The translations under genes and the position numbers were made by a program. DNA of 64,000 nucleotides, from assembly GCA_034670405.1 (NCBI GenBank), contig JAXDDX010000087.1, positions 2,035,001 to 2,099,000 on the forward strand. The letters run 5' to 3'. Under the pieces are notes generated by a model. That model searched no databases, was not told where the DNA came from, and worked only from the letters and a program-made list of their open reading frames with translations. Shown piece after piece: positions 1 to 11,880 of this stretch. The stretch comes from Hoplostethus atlanticus (Eukaryota; Chordata; Actinopteri; Trachichthyiformes; Trachichthyidae). The number at the start of each line of letters is the position of its first letter. Within the stretch, counting starts at the first letter, position 1.

Positions 1-349
1 GTCGGTGATCAATTGCGTCTCTACTTGGGGGTCCTTGACATGGAAAAGTGCGGGGGAACCTCGGGCTACTCTCCACTTCAACAGCTAATCACTGTTGGTT
101 AATTATACACACAACACAGATAAAGAGATCAGTCTGGGAGAGAAATCACTGCGTTACGCTAATCCAGTTGGTTCACACCAAACTAATTACAGGCAAAAAA
201 AAGAAGCTCATAATTTCACAGGATGAAATACTACCTTTACTAGGTAGCAGTAGCAGAAAGCAGCAGCATTCTCCAAGAATGCTGCTGCTTTCCACCTCGC
301 ACGCAGTCATTCTCTAGTGAGTTAAATAATAGTGAAATGAAAATGTTAC

Positions 350-620
350 ACATTAGGCCCCGGACCTTCATTTGATAAGGCGTTCTCCCAGGGACCCGTG
401 TGGGAAGATTTTACTCGTTGTTGATTTAGTATTGAATTATATAACCGTCTGCACTTTAAGTGGGGAGATACTGAAACCTACAATAGTGCTTCTTAAAAAT
501 CATCTAATTGGAATCATTCCTAATTAATTTAATTATTTTCTGCTGCTTTGGGACCCCTCGGAACCCCCTCAAGGACCCCTGGGGGTCCCTGGACCTGGCA
601 ACCACTGGCCCAAACCACTG
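350..620. repeat. Dispersed repeat fragment, related to about 9970-10205
   Basis: Both places have a CCCCGGnCC-type start, a GTTGTTGATTTAGTA-like middle part and an end of the form GGGACCCxTxGGAAxCCCCxTCAAGG. The shared order of blocks suggests two degraded copies of one non-autonomous DNA element. The ends and target duplications are not clear. Confidence 0.4.
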
Positions 621-829
621 GTCCTCGTGTTTATTTTGAGTTGGTTTTTTTTTTTGACAAACGCAAACAAAGGATGGGCCAAGGCAACGTCTCTGTCTCA
701 GTTGACGCGCACAAGATAATAAAGCATTTGCTCTGCACCTGCTCCTCCCCCTCCCCTCCTGCCTTATTTTCCACCGACTCCATCGCCGCCAAGTGATGCT
801 CCTCAGCGGCACACATTGGTAGGCAGGCT

Positions 830-1095
830 ACTAGGATTTGGCCAATATATGGGGCCGATATTGGCCTTTTATTAAAAATGAGATCTGGTCCAGTGAGTGT
901 CGTCTACCTCTGATATGATGCAGTTTGTTTGATGATTACCATTATTATCGCTGTTGTTGTTGTTATTATTATTATTCTGGGTTTCAGTGGAGAGTTTTAC
1001 TTAGTTTTAATTTAAAAACATTTGAATACTGGCAGAAAATATCAGCAGCTTAAATCCAAAAATATCAGTATTGGTATCAAGCTTCATATCGGTTG
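830..1095 (-). repeat. Partial copy of dispersed repeat family A
   Basis: The minus strand contains the block 'GGTATCAA...ATATCAGTATTTTTGG...TTAAGCTGCTGATATTTTC', which recurs on the plus strand near 11490-11580 and 19360-19440. A palindrome (GGCCAATAT...ATATTGGCC type) sits at about 840-870. This is a family of unknown class. Confidence 0.4.
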
Positions 1096-1974
1096 ATTCA
1101 GATATGCATACACAGAGTGCATAGAATACAGTGCAGAGAGAGAGATAGAGAGTGAATGTGTAAGGGTAGAAAAATAACAATGGAAAAGATGTGTGTGTGT
1201 GTGTGTGTGCACGTGTGCATGCCCATTTCAGGCTATGAAGGAAGCAGTGGTATAACCCTGAGGGCACCTTACTGTCATCCCTTTAAATGCAGCAGAGCGA
1301 GATGGAGAAAAAAAAGCAAGTGAAGGCATCGCGGCCAGGAAAACAGAAAAAAAGAGCTGGAAAGAGCAAGAACGAATGAAAGAAAGAGAGAAGAAGTGAG
1401 TGAAAAAGAGAGAACAAACGATTGACAGAAAGAAAGCACAAAGAGCGGAAAGAGGGAGGGAAGAAGAACGGGGGGGCAGGGATAAAGATTGATGTTTACT
1501 GGTAGAGAAACATCCTGCAGTGTTTGGAGTCAGACCAGCTGCAGAAATGCCACGGCCAACTAAGTGGAGCACCGCGGCCCCGATGTGCACATAAACCGCA
1601 GCTGAAAATACAATTATATGATAATTCGCAGTTCAATTCAATTTGGCGGGACAATTCGGATCCGCAAAAAAATGGCGACCCGATCGCCACACATTTGTCA
1701 ACACCATTAGCATAGAAATAAGTTTTCTTGACCAGCACTTTATGGTGATTGGTGGCTGAGTTGATACGTTCTCAGCGGGTATGAAGAAGTCATTGCCGGT
1801 TTGCGTTTAACGGCATCGCCACTGTCAAAAGCGGCATAAAACAGGTCAAGACCCCGCTGGGTATTAGAGGGGTTCGTTTTACTCCCAGCATTCTCCGGCA
1901 CTGATTTTGCTCTTAAAAGTGAAACAGCAAGAATAGACCTTTTTTTTTCCTAAAACATGTTTCTGACTGAGAAC

Positions 1975-2240
1975 CAAATTTGACCTTCTAACAATGTATA
2001 AGATAATGTATACGATTTATTGGGTATCTTTTATATTTGACCATTTTTATGCAAAATATTCAGTGTTTCCCCAGAATATTATTCTTGTCAGGTGGAAAAG
2101 CCTCTGAAATGGGACACTAAAACTCTCCACTGAAACCCAGGATCATAATAAAAATAAAAGTCTTTATTAGAATCATCTATTAGAATCAATTCAGGTTAAG
2201 GGCTTCTTATAGACAAGCAGTGTAAGATTGATCAATTCAA
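1975..2240 (+). repeat. Partial copy of dispersed repeat family A
   Basis: Shared blocks are 'CACTGAAACCCAGGAT', 'AGAATCAATTCAGGTTAAGG' and 'AGACAA...GATTGATCAATT'. They recur in the same order at about 11640-11810 and 19590-19720. Confidence 0.45.
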
Positions 2241-3098
2241 CATATATATATATATATTCAATATATACATTCATATCCATCATTTGGATTTTGGGTTTCA
2301 AACCACCAGTTAAGAAGTTCTGCACCAAAGCAAATTGTATTTATCTCATTTTTATCATCATTTACATCACCGGGGTGCTGGAAAGAGCCCAGTATGTGTT
2401 TAATGTTCAATATACCGGTTCAAGTTATGTTAAAAAGCATTTACTAAGACTGCTGTTCTTCAAATGGTTTTCAACAGGCACACAGTATCAGCAGGAGCCA
2501 TAGCTAGGACGTCCCCAGGCAGTTGTTTTTTTTGCGCTGCAGGCTAAAACAAAACAACATCACTATTCATGAGCCTTCTCATTCAAGCGCTTGCATTTTA
2601 AAGGGCGATTCCGCCAAATGTTGAAAAATATTTTATGGCCAATTCTGTACCAATAGTACATCTGGAAAAAAAAATTGCAAATTGCCTCCTCTGTGTTCAT
2701 AGCACAGAGCAGAACCCGGCAGTGTATTTAATTTGCTCTCTGCCTCTGATCAAATCAGCAAAATGACTGGAATTCTGAAAAGAATAGAAAAGAATAACTC
2801 CATTTTTGTGCCTCCTCATAATAAAAGATTCCCTCTCACTGTATTTTCAAGCTTATTAATCTGTGTCTGTTTCAATCTCTGGATTGTCTTTTTTTCTGTT
2901 TCACCATCTGTCTCTCTTTCTGTCTTTCTGTCTCCCTCTATTTTGTCTTTTTTTCTCAGTTTCTATCCCTCTCTTTTTTTAACCACTTCCTTTATTCCAT
3001 TCTGCATTAATCTCTTATCTTCTCTCTTTCTCTTTCTGAAGGCACCGAAGCAATCTAAGCTGATTTGTTTGAGGGGAGCAGTACATTGGAGTGATTTG

Positions 3099-3112
<14 letters not shown>

Positions 3113-3152
<40 letters not shown>
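3113..3152. repeat. (CA)n microsatellite
   Basis: About 20 perfect CA units. A shorter CA run follows at about 3352-3368. The 162-residue frame spanning it is a repeat artefact. Confidence 0.95.
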
Positions 3153-3153
<1 letters not shown>

Positions 3154-3724
3154 GTAGTCAATTAAGACTCATCCCAAAAGGGCCCATCTGCAGCTCTGAG
3201 GACGTCGATTTGGACGATTGACATTGACAGATTGTCTATCAAGGGCCTTTAAATGTACGTATCTAAGCCCTGCACGTAAGGATGGAAATATCTCGCTCTC
3301 TCTTTCCTCTCTCCTTTCTCACGCACACACCATTCCTGTCACACACGTGCACGCACACACACACACACATGGAGCTATACACACCGTACTTTTTGCCTTT
3401 GACTGCGTTGTCTGGCTCACCGCCTGGCTTTTATTGTACACAACACAAGGCTGGATTGCAAAACAAATGCTCTACCTAGCGCTGTCTGCGCGATGACATT
3501 GACGGCTGTAGCCCTGCCAGCGTGCTGTCGAGCCAAGACAGGAAGCTCTCTGGAGCATGCCCAGCAACCAAACACACAGCTGTTTGGCTAACCGTGAATT
3601 GGTGGCAATATCTGGCCTGATTAGCATGACAGAGGAGACCTTCCCCTTAACAACCCTGCGTCAGTGTAAACTCTTTGCAGTGTGCGTGCATGTGATGTTA
3701 ATTACAGTGTTAAGAGTTGAGTGA

Positions 3725-3900
3725 GTGTGTGTGTTCAAGTGTTAATTTACATTTTGAAGCATTTGGTTGATGCACTCATCCAGAGAGACTTACAGCGAGG
3801 ACACTTTAACAGGATATGCTGGCTGCTGCAGGGATCAAACCTGTGACCTTCTGGTTTCCCCCTAATTCCACTACAGTCATCGGGCATGGAGGGATTGCTT
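3725..3900. repeat. Short interspersed repeat upstream of the LINE
   Basis: The block 'GCATTTGGTTGATGCACTCATCCAGAGAGACTTACA' followed by 'GGGATCAAACCTGTGACCTTCTGG' matches in style a very common fish interspersed repeat. A fragment of the same block recurs near 16435-16475. The LINE appears to join it at about 3900-3925. Confidence 0.45.
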
Positions 3901-5591
3901 CCTTTGAAATCAATGAAAGCGTCTCCGCAAAGGCCAAGAGGAGGTATAGGGACAGAGTGGAGTCGCAGATGGAGCAGATGGAGCAGCGCGACACCAGACG
4001 CCTATGGCAGGGGCTACAGACTATAACAGACTACCAGGGCAGACCCCCCGCAATTGTGAGTGCCGACGCATCCCTAGCGGAGGACCTGAACTCATTTTAT
4101 GCACGGTTTGAGGCTAGCAACAACAGCGCTAGCTCGCCGGCTAACAACATCACCGTTAGCGCAGCCGGAGTGAGTTCTACCGCTGGGGATGAACACACAC
4201 TCTCTGTGACTGAGCACAGTGTGAGGAGGGCTCTGACGAGGGTGAACACCAGGAAAGCTGCTGGTCCGGATGGCATATCTGGGCGAGTACTGAAGACCTG
4301 TGCTAATCAGCTAGCTCCAGTGTTCACCACTATATTCAACATCTCCCTGGCTGAGTCTGTGGTCCCCGCCTGCTTCAAGAGATCCACTATTGTCCCTGTG
4401 CCCAAGAATGCTTCTCCAGCATGCTTGAATGACTACCGACCGGTGGCCCTCACCTCGGTGGTCATGAAATGCTTCGAGAGGCTGATAAAGGATTACATCT
4501 GCGCCTTCCTCCCTTGCTCCATGGACCCGCTGCAGTTTGCTTATCGTCCAAACAGATCCACGGATGATGCTGTCTCCCAGGTACTGCACACCACACTCTC
4601 TCATCTGGACAGCCGGAAGGGGGGCTATGTGAGACTGCTGTTCATTGATTATAGTTCAGCTTTCAATACCATAGTCCCCACCAGACTGGCTGGCAAGTTG
4701 ATTGAGCTGGGACTGAACACCCCCCTGTGTGCCTGGATCCTGGACTTCCTGACCGCCAGGCCCCAGGTGGTCAGGGTGGGTAGACACACCTCCAACCCCC
4801 TCACCCTGAACACAGGATCCCCCCAGGGTTGCGTCCTCAGCCCCCTACTGTACTCCCTGTACACACATGACTGTGTGGCCAGGTTCAGCTCCAACTCCAT
4901 CATTAAGTTTGCGGATGACACAGTGGTGGTGGGCCTGATCTCCGACAACGACGAGAAGGCCTACCTGGAGGAAGTTGCTGATCTGTCACTCTGGTGCCAG
5001 GACAACAGCCTCCTCTTGAATGTCACCAAAACTAATGGGACTACTGTGGAGAGGGTGAGCAGGTATAAATACCTGGGAGTCCACATCACAGAGGATCTGA
5101 CATGGTCCTCACACACAGACACTCTGGTGAGTAAGGCAAGGCAGCGCCTTTACCACCTCAGGCAACTGAGGAAATTTAAAGTCTCCCGGAGGATCCTTCA
5201 GTCCTTCTACTCTGGAGCTGTAGAGAGCATCCTGACAGGAAGCATCACTGCCTGGTTTGGCAACAGCTCCGCTCAGGATAGGAAGGCTCTGCAGAGAGTA
5301 GTGCGTTCGGCTGAACGCACTATTGGAACTACACTCCCCACCCTGCAGGACTTATACACCAGGAGGTGCAGAACCAGAGCCTGCAGGATCATGAAGGATC
5401 CTCACCACCCTAACAACGGACTGTTTCAGCTGCTGCGGTCAGGCAAGCGCCTCCGTAGTCATGCTGCCAAAACAGAGAGACTGAGACGGAGTTTCTTTCC
5501 TCAGGCCATCAGGACTGTGAACTCTGACCTCACCAGGGCCCCCACCAAGACACACACACTGCCCCTCTTATGCACACACACACTTAGGTAA
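3816..5591 (+). CDS. LINE reverse transcriptase (591-residue frame, truncated ORF2)
   Basis: The protein would copy LINE RNA into DNA at a nicked target. The first about 35 residues come from the upstream repeat, not the LINE. Visible reverse transcriptase landmarks are KAAGPDGI (about residue 147), [31 protein letters not shown], the [19 protein letters not shown] block, and the catalytic FADDT (about residue 368). A C-terminal region with [19 protein letters not shown] follows. There are no internal stops. After 'SLLLNVTKT' the frame jumps directly to '[17 protein letters not shown]', so about 20-25 residues seen in relatives appear deleted in frame. No endonuclease domain is present, so the copy is probably inactive on its own. 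The start codon is an artefact of the longest frame. Confidence 0.8.
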   Translation: MLAAAGIKPVTFWFPPNSTTVIGHGGIASFEINESVSAKAKRRYRDRVESQMEQMEQRDTRRLWQGLQTITDYQGRPPAIVSADASLAEDLNSFYARFEASNNSASSPANNITVSAAGVSSTAGDEHTLSVTEHSVRRALTRVNTRKAAGPDGISGRVLKTCANQLAPVFTTIFNISLAESVVPACFKRSTIVPVPKNASPACLNDYRPVALTSVVMKCFERLIKDYICAFLPCSMDPLQFAYRPNRSTDDAVSQVLHTTLSHLDSRKGGYVRLLFIDYSSAFNTIVPTRLAGKLIELGLNTPLCAWILDFLTARPQVVRVGRHTSNPLTLNTGSPQGCVLSPLLYSLYTHDCVARFSSNSIIKFADDTVVVGLISDNDEKAYLEEVADLSLWCQDNSLLLNVTKTNGTTVERVSRYKYLGVHITEDLTWSSHTDTLVSKARQRLYHLRQLRKFKVSRRILQSFYSGAVESILTGSITAWFGNSSAQDRKALQRVVRSAERTIGTTLPTLQDLYTRRCRTRACRIMKDPHHPNNGLFQLLRSGKRLRSHAAKTERLRRSFFPQAIRTVNSDLTRAPTKTHTLPLLCTHTLR

Positions 5592-5866
5592 AGACTACAC
5601 ATAATTTATAATTTATATTATATTACATACATACAATTTCCCTTTTTTTACTATATTTTTATAAAGTGCTCTTATTGTAAATATTGTGTTTTTTATATAG
5701 AGCTCTTACTGTGACATTGTAAATATTGTGTTGGTTTATTGTAAATAGTGTGAACCTGTTATTTTGCCCTTTGCACATTTCTGCTGAGCATTGCCACTTT
5801 ACATTTCACTGCACACCTCGTGTGTGTATGTGACAAATAAACTTCTTGAATCTTGAATCTTGAATT
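3925..5866 (+). mobile_element. 5'-truncated non-LTR retrotransposon (CR1/L2 superfamily)
   Basis: The element carries a reverse transcriptase frame, a short AT-rich 3' untranslated region and a 3' tail of tandem 8-bp units (about three copies of CTTGAAT-like sequence at 5842-5866). Such a tail is typical of L2/CR1-type LINEs. The apurinic endonuclease domain expected upstream is missing, so the copy is 5'-truncated, the usual result of incomplete target-primed reverse transcription. Confidence 0.85.
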
Positions 5867-8560
5867 GATGGCTGACGCGCATTCCTCATATAGTGCACTG
5901 AAATTGTGAGAAATTAATTTGAAATTGGTGTTATCCGGTGTATTGACTTGCATATTCCAAAAAGCTGACAATAATAACCTACTTCATCTGTCTGGCTGCA
6001 GTTTGTGGCTGTATTGTAATTTGTTTCAGCTCAGCTATTGTATACATTTGTGCACATAGATAAAAATACAAAGCTATACTTCTGCATATTGATGAATATA
6101 GCCCAGGTGCTTTACCCATCTGCTCCTCATTCAAAATAAAAGCGTTCTAAAAGAGTGTTCCTCAAATGTTCGACAAAATCAAAGTAATGGGAATACTTCC
6201 AGCTACTAAATGTAAACATATCCATCTTTGATCCAAACTAGCTAGCTAGCTAGCCGATGTGTGGCCATGGCGTGTCCTGTACTTATGACTAAAATAAATC
6301 TGGGGATAGTGATTGGCTTAGTAAACGTAAATAAGGGATGATAACGAAAGTAACGTTGTAGCCTAGTATTATTACATAACTTGAAATAGTAATTCATTAC
6401 ACTACTCGTTACTGAGGAAAATGTGCATTTAATTAACTGATTGATTCAGTTAATTAATCATTTTCCTCAGTAACTGATTGATTTACCAGCATTTGGGCTG
6501 GTGGCAGATGTTCATTTTCCACCAGGCGGGGTAAACCCAGTGTCGTCTGACGGATGAACGTATTATCATATGGGCAGCATTCACGCCCGCAGCCGTTAGT
6601 GCCTGTAAACAGGTCAACGTGGGCAACAGCCTCATCTGTTACACTGACACTTAGTCGTTAGCCATGAGCCAGACTGTCGGGCTGAGAGATTAGCTGGTAG
6701 CACACGGTTACTTAAAAGCTCTGGGGGAATAGGAAATTCGACGTATTTGGGTGGGACATCAAACAGGTTGAAATGAGCCTCCAGTAGTGCTTGGAGTGAG
6801 TCTTACAGATTCTTACCATTATTTATCCAGAGAAGGTTGACTTTTTCAAACACTTTTTTAGTTTTTTTCAACAATGCTCTGCTTCACACTCACAAAGCAG
6901 ATTAACTTGAGATCAGCAAGGGGTCTTAATTACCGAAGCAGTGAGATAGTGATTTTCCATGAGCTGTAATCTATGCTGATTGCTGATTGTTAATCCTAAT
7001 TGACTTTACACAGTGCACACAGATTGCAATACTCATTTGTGACTGCACCGTGTGATGTTAATGATCCAGGTGTCATTGACACTAACAAAACTGTCCAGCT
7101 TTCGCTTTCACATCTTAGTCTCAAATCCATGAATCCTGTACCTGTCGGCATTAGATAGCCACACAACAAATTGAGGCAATTCAACACCATGCTCTTGACT
7201 AAGACTACGTATGTCTGCAAATATTTCTACAAGATGAGCGAGTTTTTACTGAGTTTAGTTCCATTAGAAGTGCCATTCTCTCTTTCTTTTTCTCTCTCTC
7301 TTTCTCTCTTTTTTGTATGGGAGACAACGTCCTGTCAAACTCAATGCCAAAAAAGTTAGCTTAATGTTAGCTTGCTTATTGGCAAACAGACATTGTTGGC
7401 TATGTATGAATTAAGCATACAACATTTTCTGAATCCAAGTAAATTTGTTTACTCAGATTTTTAAACATGATTCACCAAGCAACACTTATTTCAATACAAT
7501 TTCAACTTTTGTGACTGGGTCCCCTGTTCGTCTTCCGCCGACATTTTATTGAAAACTAGCATACTGCTACTTTGTGAACAAGTCCCAAGCTTAGCATACA
7601 GTTCCCAAAACTATCTACCGCATGAAACACGCAACGGCCAAAGCTAGCTGATAAAGAAACAGACAACATTGCTTTCATGTCCACAATAATACTTGCTTCA
7701 TCAGACTATACACGCTTAGCGTAGCCTATAATTCCCAAAACTATCCACCGCCTGAAACACTAAATCACCCGACGTTTACTCTAGAGCTAAAGGCAAGGAA
7801 CTAGCAGGGCCAATAATATAGCAAGCTAGCTGGTCTTAACAAGCTAAACAGCATTGTTCGTTCTTTTTTTTTCAGTTTTCAATTGGCAAAAGCTATACAA
7901 CTCTATCTGTCTGTCTTCTATGTGCTGTAGCCATGGCTTAGTACCAAATAAGCTCCCCTCTGTCTCTCTTTCTCACACACAAATCCAAAATGGAAAAGGA
8001 GAAAATGTGGCTTCTACAAAAGGTATTGGGGCATAATCCATAACATTTTTATAGAAATAGATTTTCCGTTTTGCTACTCTCTATCAGCGACTGATATAAT
8101 ACAATAGCGATAGCCAGTTCATAAAAGTGATCTCTGGGAAGTGCGGTGTAGAAACACCATAGTAATGAGTGCTTAGCAACAAAGATGGAGACAAAATAAG
8201 AAAAAGAAAAAGAAACAAAGTTTTTCATCTGATTTAGATGCATTTTCTCTACTGTCAAGTTAAAGTGCCTCTCTTTCAGTCTTATCTCCCATTTCCCCAT
8301 CCTTCCTTCATTCACTCTGCCACTCCATCTTGCCATGACAGATAAAGAAATGCCACATCTCTCCACAAAGACACAGCTGCCTGCTCTCCAATCTCTCTCT
8401 CTCTGTCACATACAAACACACACACAGGTTTGGACATAATGGTTGACGGTTGGGTCTTTGGAGTCAGCTCTGGTAATTAACGTGTTGTTAATGGCAGTGT
8501 CTACACCACTGGCACATCCAACTCAATCCCTGCCCAGAGACACATCCATAACAGCTTTTA

Positions 8561-8597
<37 letters not shown>

Positions 8598-8890
8598 CAA
8601 ATTACAAGGCAGGCAGAGAATATTGAACTGCCCATTTCACTTAGAAGCCTTTTCTTTGCTGGAGCCAGAGTACTTTAGCACCAGCCCTACATTATGTGTG
8701 TGTGTGCATGTGTGTGTATGTTCATGTGCTTACTGTATGTGCTTGCATGTGTCTCGTATGTCTGCTGCTTTGACCTGTCAACACTATATATTATAAACCT
8801 CCTCCTTCTCCTCCTCTGGAAATCTGCCCATAAGCATAAATCCCCCCCCCCCCCTCCCCTCACACACACATGCTTGTTGAGATAGCCTGG
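5867..8890. other. Intergenic DNA with no supported gene
   Basis: Nothing gene-like was found. There is a hairpin at 6413-6471, a CT-rich run at about 7270-7310, a short imperfect direct duplication (about 7586-7640 against 7708-7765, both with TTCCCAAAACTATC), CA runs at about 8555-8590 and a C-rich run near 8842-8855. Confidence 0.55.
6413..6471. repeat. Perfect-stem hairpin
   Basis: The arms CTGAGGAAAATG and CATTTTCCTCAG flank a second complementary pair, AATTAACTGA and TCAGTTAATT, around a 5-base loop. The function is unknown. It could be a decayed palindromic MITE. Confidence 0.7.
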
Positions 8891-9099
8891 AAGCTGGTAG
8901 TATTACATAGGAAATACTGCTCCCTGGTGGTGAATATAAGCATAGCAGGACTCACCCTTGGAGGTTCTCACACATTTCTCACCTGAATCCCACAGCCTCC
9001 CCATCCTCATTAGGCCAAGGACCATCAGACTTTGTCTCAGTAGCACCCATCTATGAAGGCTTTTGTTGTTAGCTGTGATTTATAATTTTTCTCTTACTT

Positions 9100-9475
9100 A
9101 CAAAACCCTCCTTGGACTGACACCCCCAGGGAGTTAAAACCTCCCTGGCCACCTCTCGTTCCGGTTTGCTCCCAGTGACTGGAATGAGCTGCAAAGGAAT
9201 TGGACAATTTCATCTCTCTCCGCCTTCAAGGACTCTCACAGACATTCATTGGCACGGATGCAACTGTTTCTCAGCAAAATGACTGCACTATGTCATGCTG
9301 TTCGCTGTCCTTACTATGTGTGTCTGTCCAGCTTATGCCTGCACTACTTCACTGTCTCTTCCAACTGTTTGTATGTTTCCTTCTTTTCTCCCCTCTTTCC
9401 AGGTCATCATTGTAAATAAGAATTTGTTCTGAATTGACTCGCTTGTTCAAATAAGGTGAATAATGAAGGTCAGTT
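9100..9475 (+). mobile_element. LINE 3' end fragment (L2/Nimb-like)
   Basis: Read on the plus strand, the block encodes a peptide like FAPSDWNELQRNW followed by SAFKD, resembling the C-terminal end of fish LINE ORF2. The sequence ends with 'TTGTAAATAAGAATTTGTTC' and 'GTTCAAATAAGGTGAATAA', a familiar 3' end of fish LINEs. It is a short dead copy. Confidence 0.55.
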
Positions 9476-9969
9476 ATTCCTAATTTTGCTGGGGCCCTCT
9501 CATTTCCACCTTGGTACACACTCTTTTCTCAAGTATTAACTAAAATGGAAGACAATGGGAATTAAAGGATAATTACTGTTTTTTTTCATGTGTTAATTCA
9601 ATGCCTCTAGTCTGAAAGTAGTCTAAAAGAAACAAGTAAAACTATGTTCTATCCATGTTAGCACACTTTCCTTGCTACATACATCATGTATGATAGTCAT
9701 TCTTTACCAATACAAAGAATGTGCAGCTTTGGGTCAGCGGAAAGTAGAAACCTAGCTTGGATGTTACAGGAATGAAGGGGTTGGTGATATGTAATCATAT
9801 ACACGGAAGACTGAAAGCAATAAAAATGCCTACTGGCAGCAAACTCCTGGGTGTCAGACACAATATTGGAGCAATAAAGGGATGAGAGTATGTAAACAAA
9901 GAGGCAGTGCTGAACTCACACCATTTATTTTGTGCTCGATGAAACACTCACATCCCCGGTGCTGTAACA

Positions 9970-10205
9970 CAGGCGTCAAACATTTTCATATCCCCGGCCC
10001 CCCATATAGGACAATCTTTGTTGTTGCTGATTTAGTACTTAATTGTAAAGCTTTCTGTGCTGTATAAACCTATGATTGCAAGTCATTCTTATACATTGTT
10101 GGGGTAACTTCTAATAAATGAAATTATAGTGAAATTAAACTGCTCCTGATTTAGCTGGGGACCCTTGGAATCCCCTTCAAGGGCCCCTTTGAGTACCACT
10201 GCGTT
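9970..10205. repeat. Dispersed repeat fragment, related to 350-620
   Basis: Same block order as the copy at 350-620: CCCCGGCCCCCCATATAGG, then GTTGCTGATTTAGTACTTAA, then GGGACCCTTGGAATCCCCTT. It ends near GAGTACCACTGCG. Likely a non-autonomous hAT-type element, but no clean target duplication was found. Confidence 0.4.
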
Positions 10206-10464
10206 AACAGGCTGTTCCTCAAGCCTCAGATTAGGAAACGATTAACCTTCATAGTTCTGTATTACATATTGCCTCATATTTGGTGACCAAGTGTCACTCG
10301 TGATAGCAATGACTATTAGCTTCCATTCCCGCGCTTGCTAGCATGACAGATCAGCCCCACATAGAGCGCAACAGTGTGGTTCCAGAATTGAAAATCCCAT
10401 TCATATTCTGCATAGGGATTTTGATTATTAGCCATAATGTCGTAACCATCCAATGTAGACTCAC

Positions 10465-11040
10465 CACAAGCTAGTAGATTGTGAAACGATAGTGTATGCT
10501 CCTGTAGGAGCCACAAGTCTGTATGATATCAATCTTGTTTTGAGAAAAACATGTTTTATTCGCGATGTCATGGACAAGTACTACACTACCCACAATCCTA
10601 AAGTGTAACAGCGACGTCTCTGATTGGTGGAGCTCGCTGTTACCATGGAAATGTTTACCGCACCCGCAAACATCTTGTCAGCTAACGTTAGCTACTAACG
10701 TAACCTAGCTCGCTGCTTATCCTATGCAGCTGGAACGAATCACTGTACCATGTCGATGACAACATTTTACACTATACTATATGAAACACATTATATACGC
10801 ACACAAAACAACAACAATATCAACACTATACTATTGACAAATGTTAAATTCAAGAAGAAGCGCGCTAAACTATCGTTAGTTTGGAAGTTTTTGGAAAAGT
10901 ATCATTCGCAATGGTTTATGGGATGAGTAGTTCCTTCACTTCATAAAATAATTATGTACACAGTCTTGTACCTTTGCCTTTTCTTCCGTTTTCCGATCTT
11001 TTTTTTGCTCAGAATCAAATGTTTTATGGTCACGATTCAT
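10465..11040 (-). CDS. Possible first two exons of an unidentified minus-strand gene
   Basis: A candidate exon at 11040-10972 starts with ATG (M N R D H K T F D S E Q K K D R K) and ends at an AAG|GTACAA donor. A second candidate at 10501-10465 follows a CTACAG acceptor (E H T L S F H N L L A C) and ends at GTG|GTGAGT. Upstream on the minus strand are TATATAAAG (about 11085), a CCGGAAGT ETS-type site (about 11130) and a GC box (about 11155). I do not recognise the peptide and see no further exons, so this may be a coincidence of splice-like signals or a decayed gene. Confidence 0.25.
10578..10655. promoter_or_regulatory. Promoter-like cluster: ZNF143-like, CCAAT and X-box-like motifs
   Basis: Within about 75 bases there are a ZNF143/STAF-like site (ACTACACTACCCACAATCCT at 10580), an inverted CCAAT box (ATTGG at 10623) and an RFX X-box-like site (GTTACCATGGAAAT at 10639). 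The combination is known from CpG-type and ciliary gene promoters. No gene is clearly attached. Confidence 0.35.
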
Positions 11041-11483
11041 CGTGTAGCTGGTTGGCTTGGTTCCAGCCTTAAAACTCTTTATATAAGGATTTTCTGAAAT
11101 GTCTGTGGAGTAAATGAATGGGAAATTTACTTCCGGAACCAGAGCCGTAAAAAAAGTGGGCGGTCACTGTTGCGCTCTCTTGGCCCAAAAGCAAGCACTT
11201 GATTTAGACATAGGATAGTTTTTCTACCAGAGGAGTGAATTTACCCCAACTCCTCCACCTCCCTTACACTTATCCCACTCAGCTCAATTCACACATGGCA
11301 ACAGCAGCCCCAGCTGGAGGGCTGGAAGCACCTTATGGTCTGAGTCATGACACCAATGTCACAGGTGTCATTCATGCTAGCAAGAACTGTAGATTCCTCT
11401 CTGCTTGAGTCCTCCTCTCAAACCTGTGGGTTCTGTGGTTGCCAGCATGATGGGTTGCCGTCCTATTGATTGAGACAAATCAA

Positions 11484-11880
11484 TAGTGCATACTAGGCTT
11501 AGACTGATTTTGGTTTTGAAGGCCGATAACTGATATGTTTTGGATTGAAGCTGCCAATAATTTATACTTTATATTTCAGCATTTCCATGACCCAGAAATT
11601 CAAATTTTATACAGAATTGTACTCTTCTGAAGCAGCATTTAGACCATGGGACACTAAAACCCAGAATGTTACTAATATTAATACTAATACTAATGCCAAT
11701 TTACATATTCATGCATGCTTGTGTGGAATCTGATCACAATTTCACATGAGAATGAATTCAGGTTAAGGTCTTCCCATAGACAACCTGTGTAATATTGATC
11801 AATTCTACAATAAATATGTAATCAAACAATCCCAGTTTTATCACAAGTCCAATATATCAGCATTATTTTTACTGATATTC
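11484..11880 (+). repeat. Copy of dispersed repeat family A
   Basis: Shares ordered blocks with 19352-19775: TTGGATTGAAGCTGC, ACTAAAACCCAGAATG, ATTCAGGTTAAGG, CCCATAGACAACC and CAATAAATATGTAATCAA. The two copies are clearly related but diverged. Confidence 0.55.

Larger units (their letters stand above)
1..3700. other. Intergenic, repeat-rich DNA with no supported gene
   Basis: No open frame here has the look of a conserved protein. The stretch holds partial copies of a dispersed repeat (about 830-1095 on the minus strand and about 1975-2240 on the plus strand), purine-rich low-complexity sequence at about 1300-1470, pyrimidine-rich sequence at about 2880-3040, and CA/GT microsatellites. The short frames encode simple-sequence peptides or cross repeats. 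Confidence 0.6.

Noticed and set aside
504-816. Overlapping 61- to 102-residue frames on both strands
   Set aside because: They lie in a degraded dispersed repeat, with no conserved features and competing frames.
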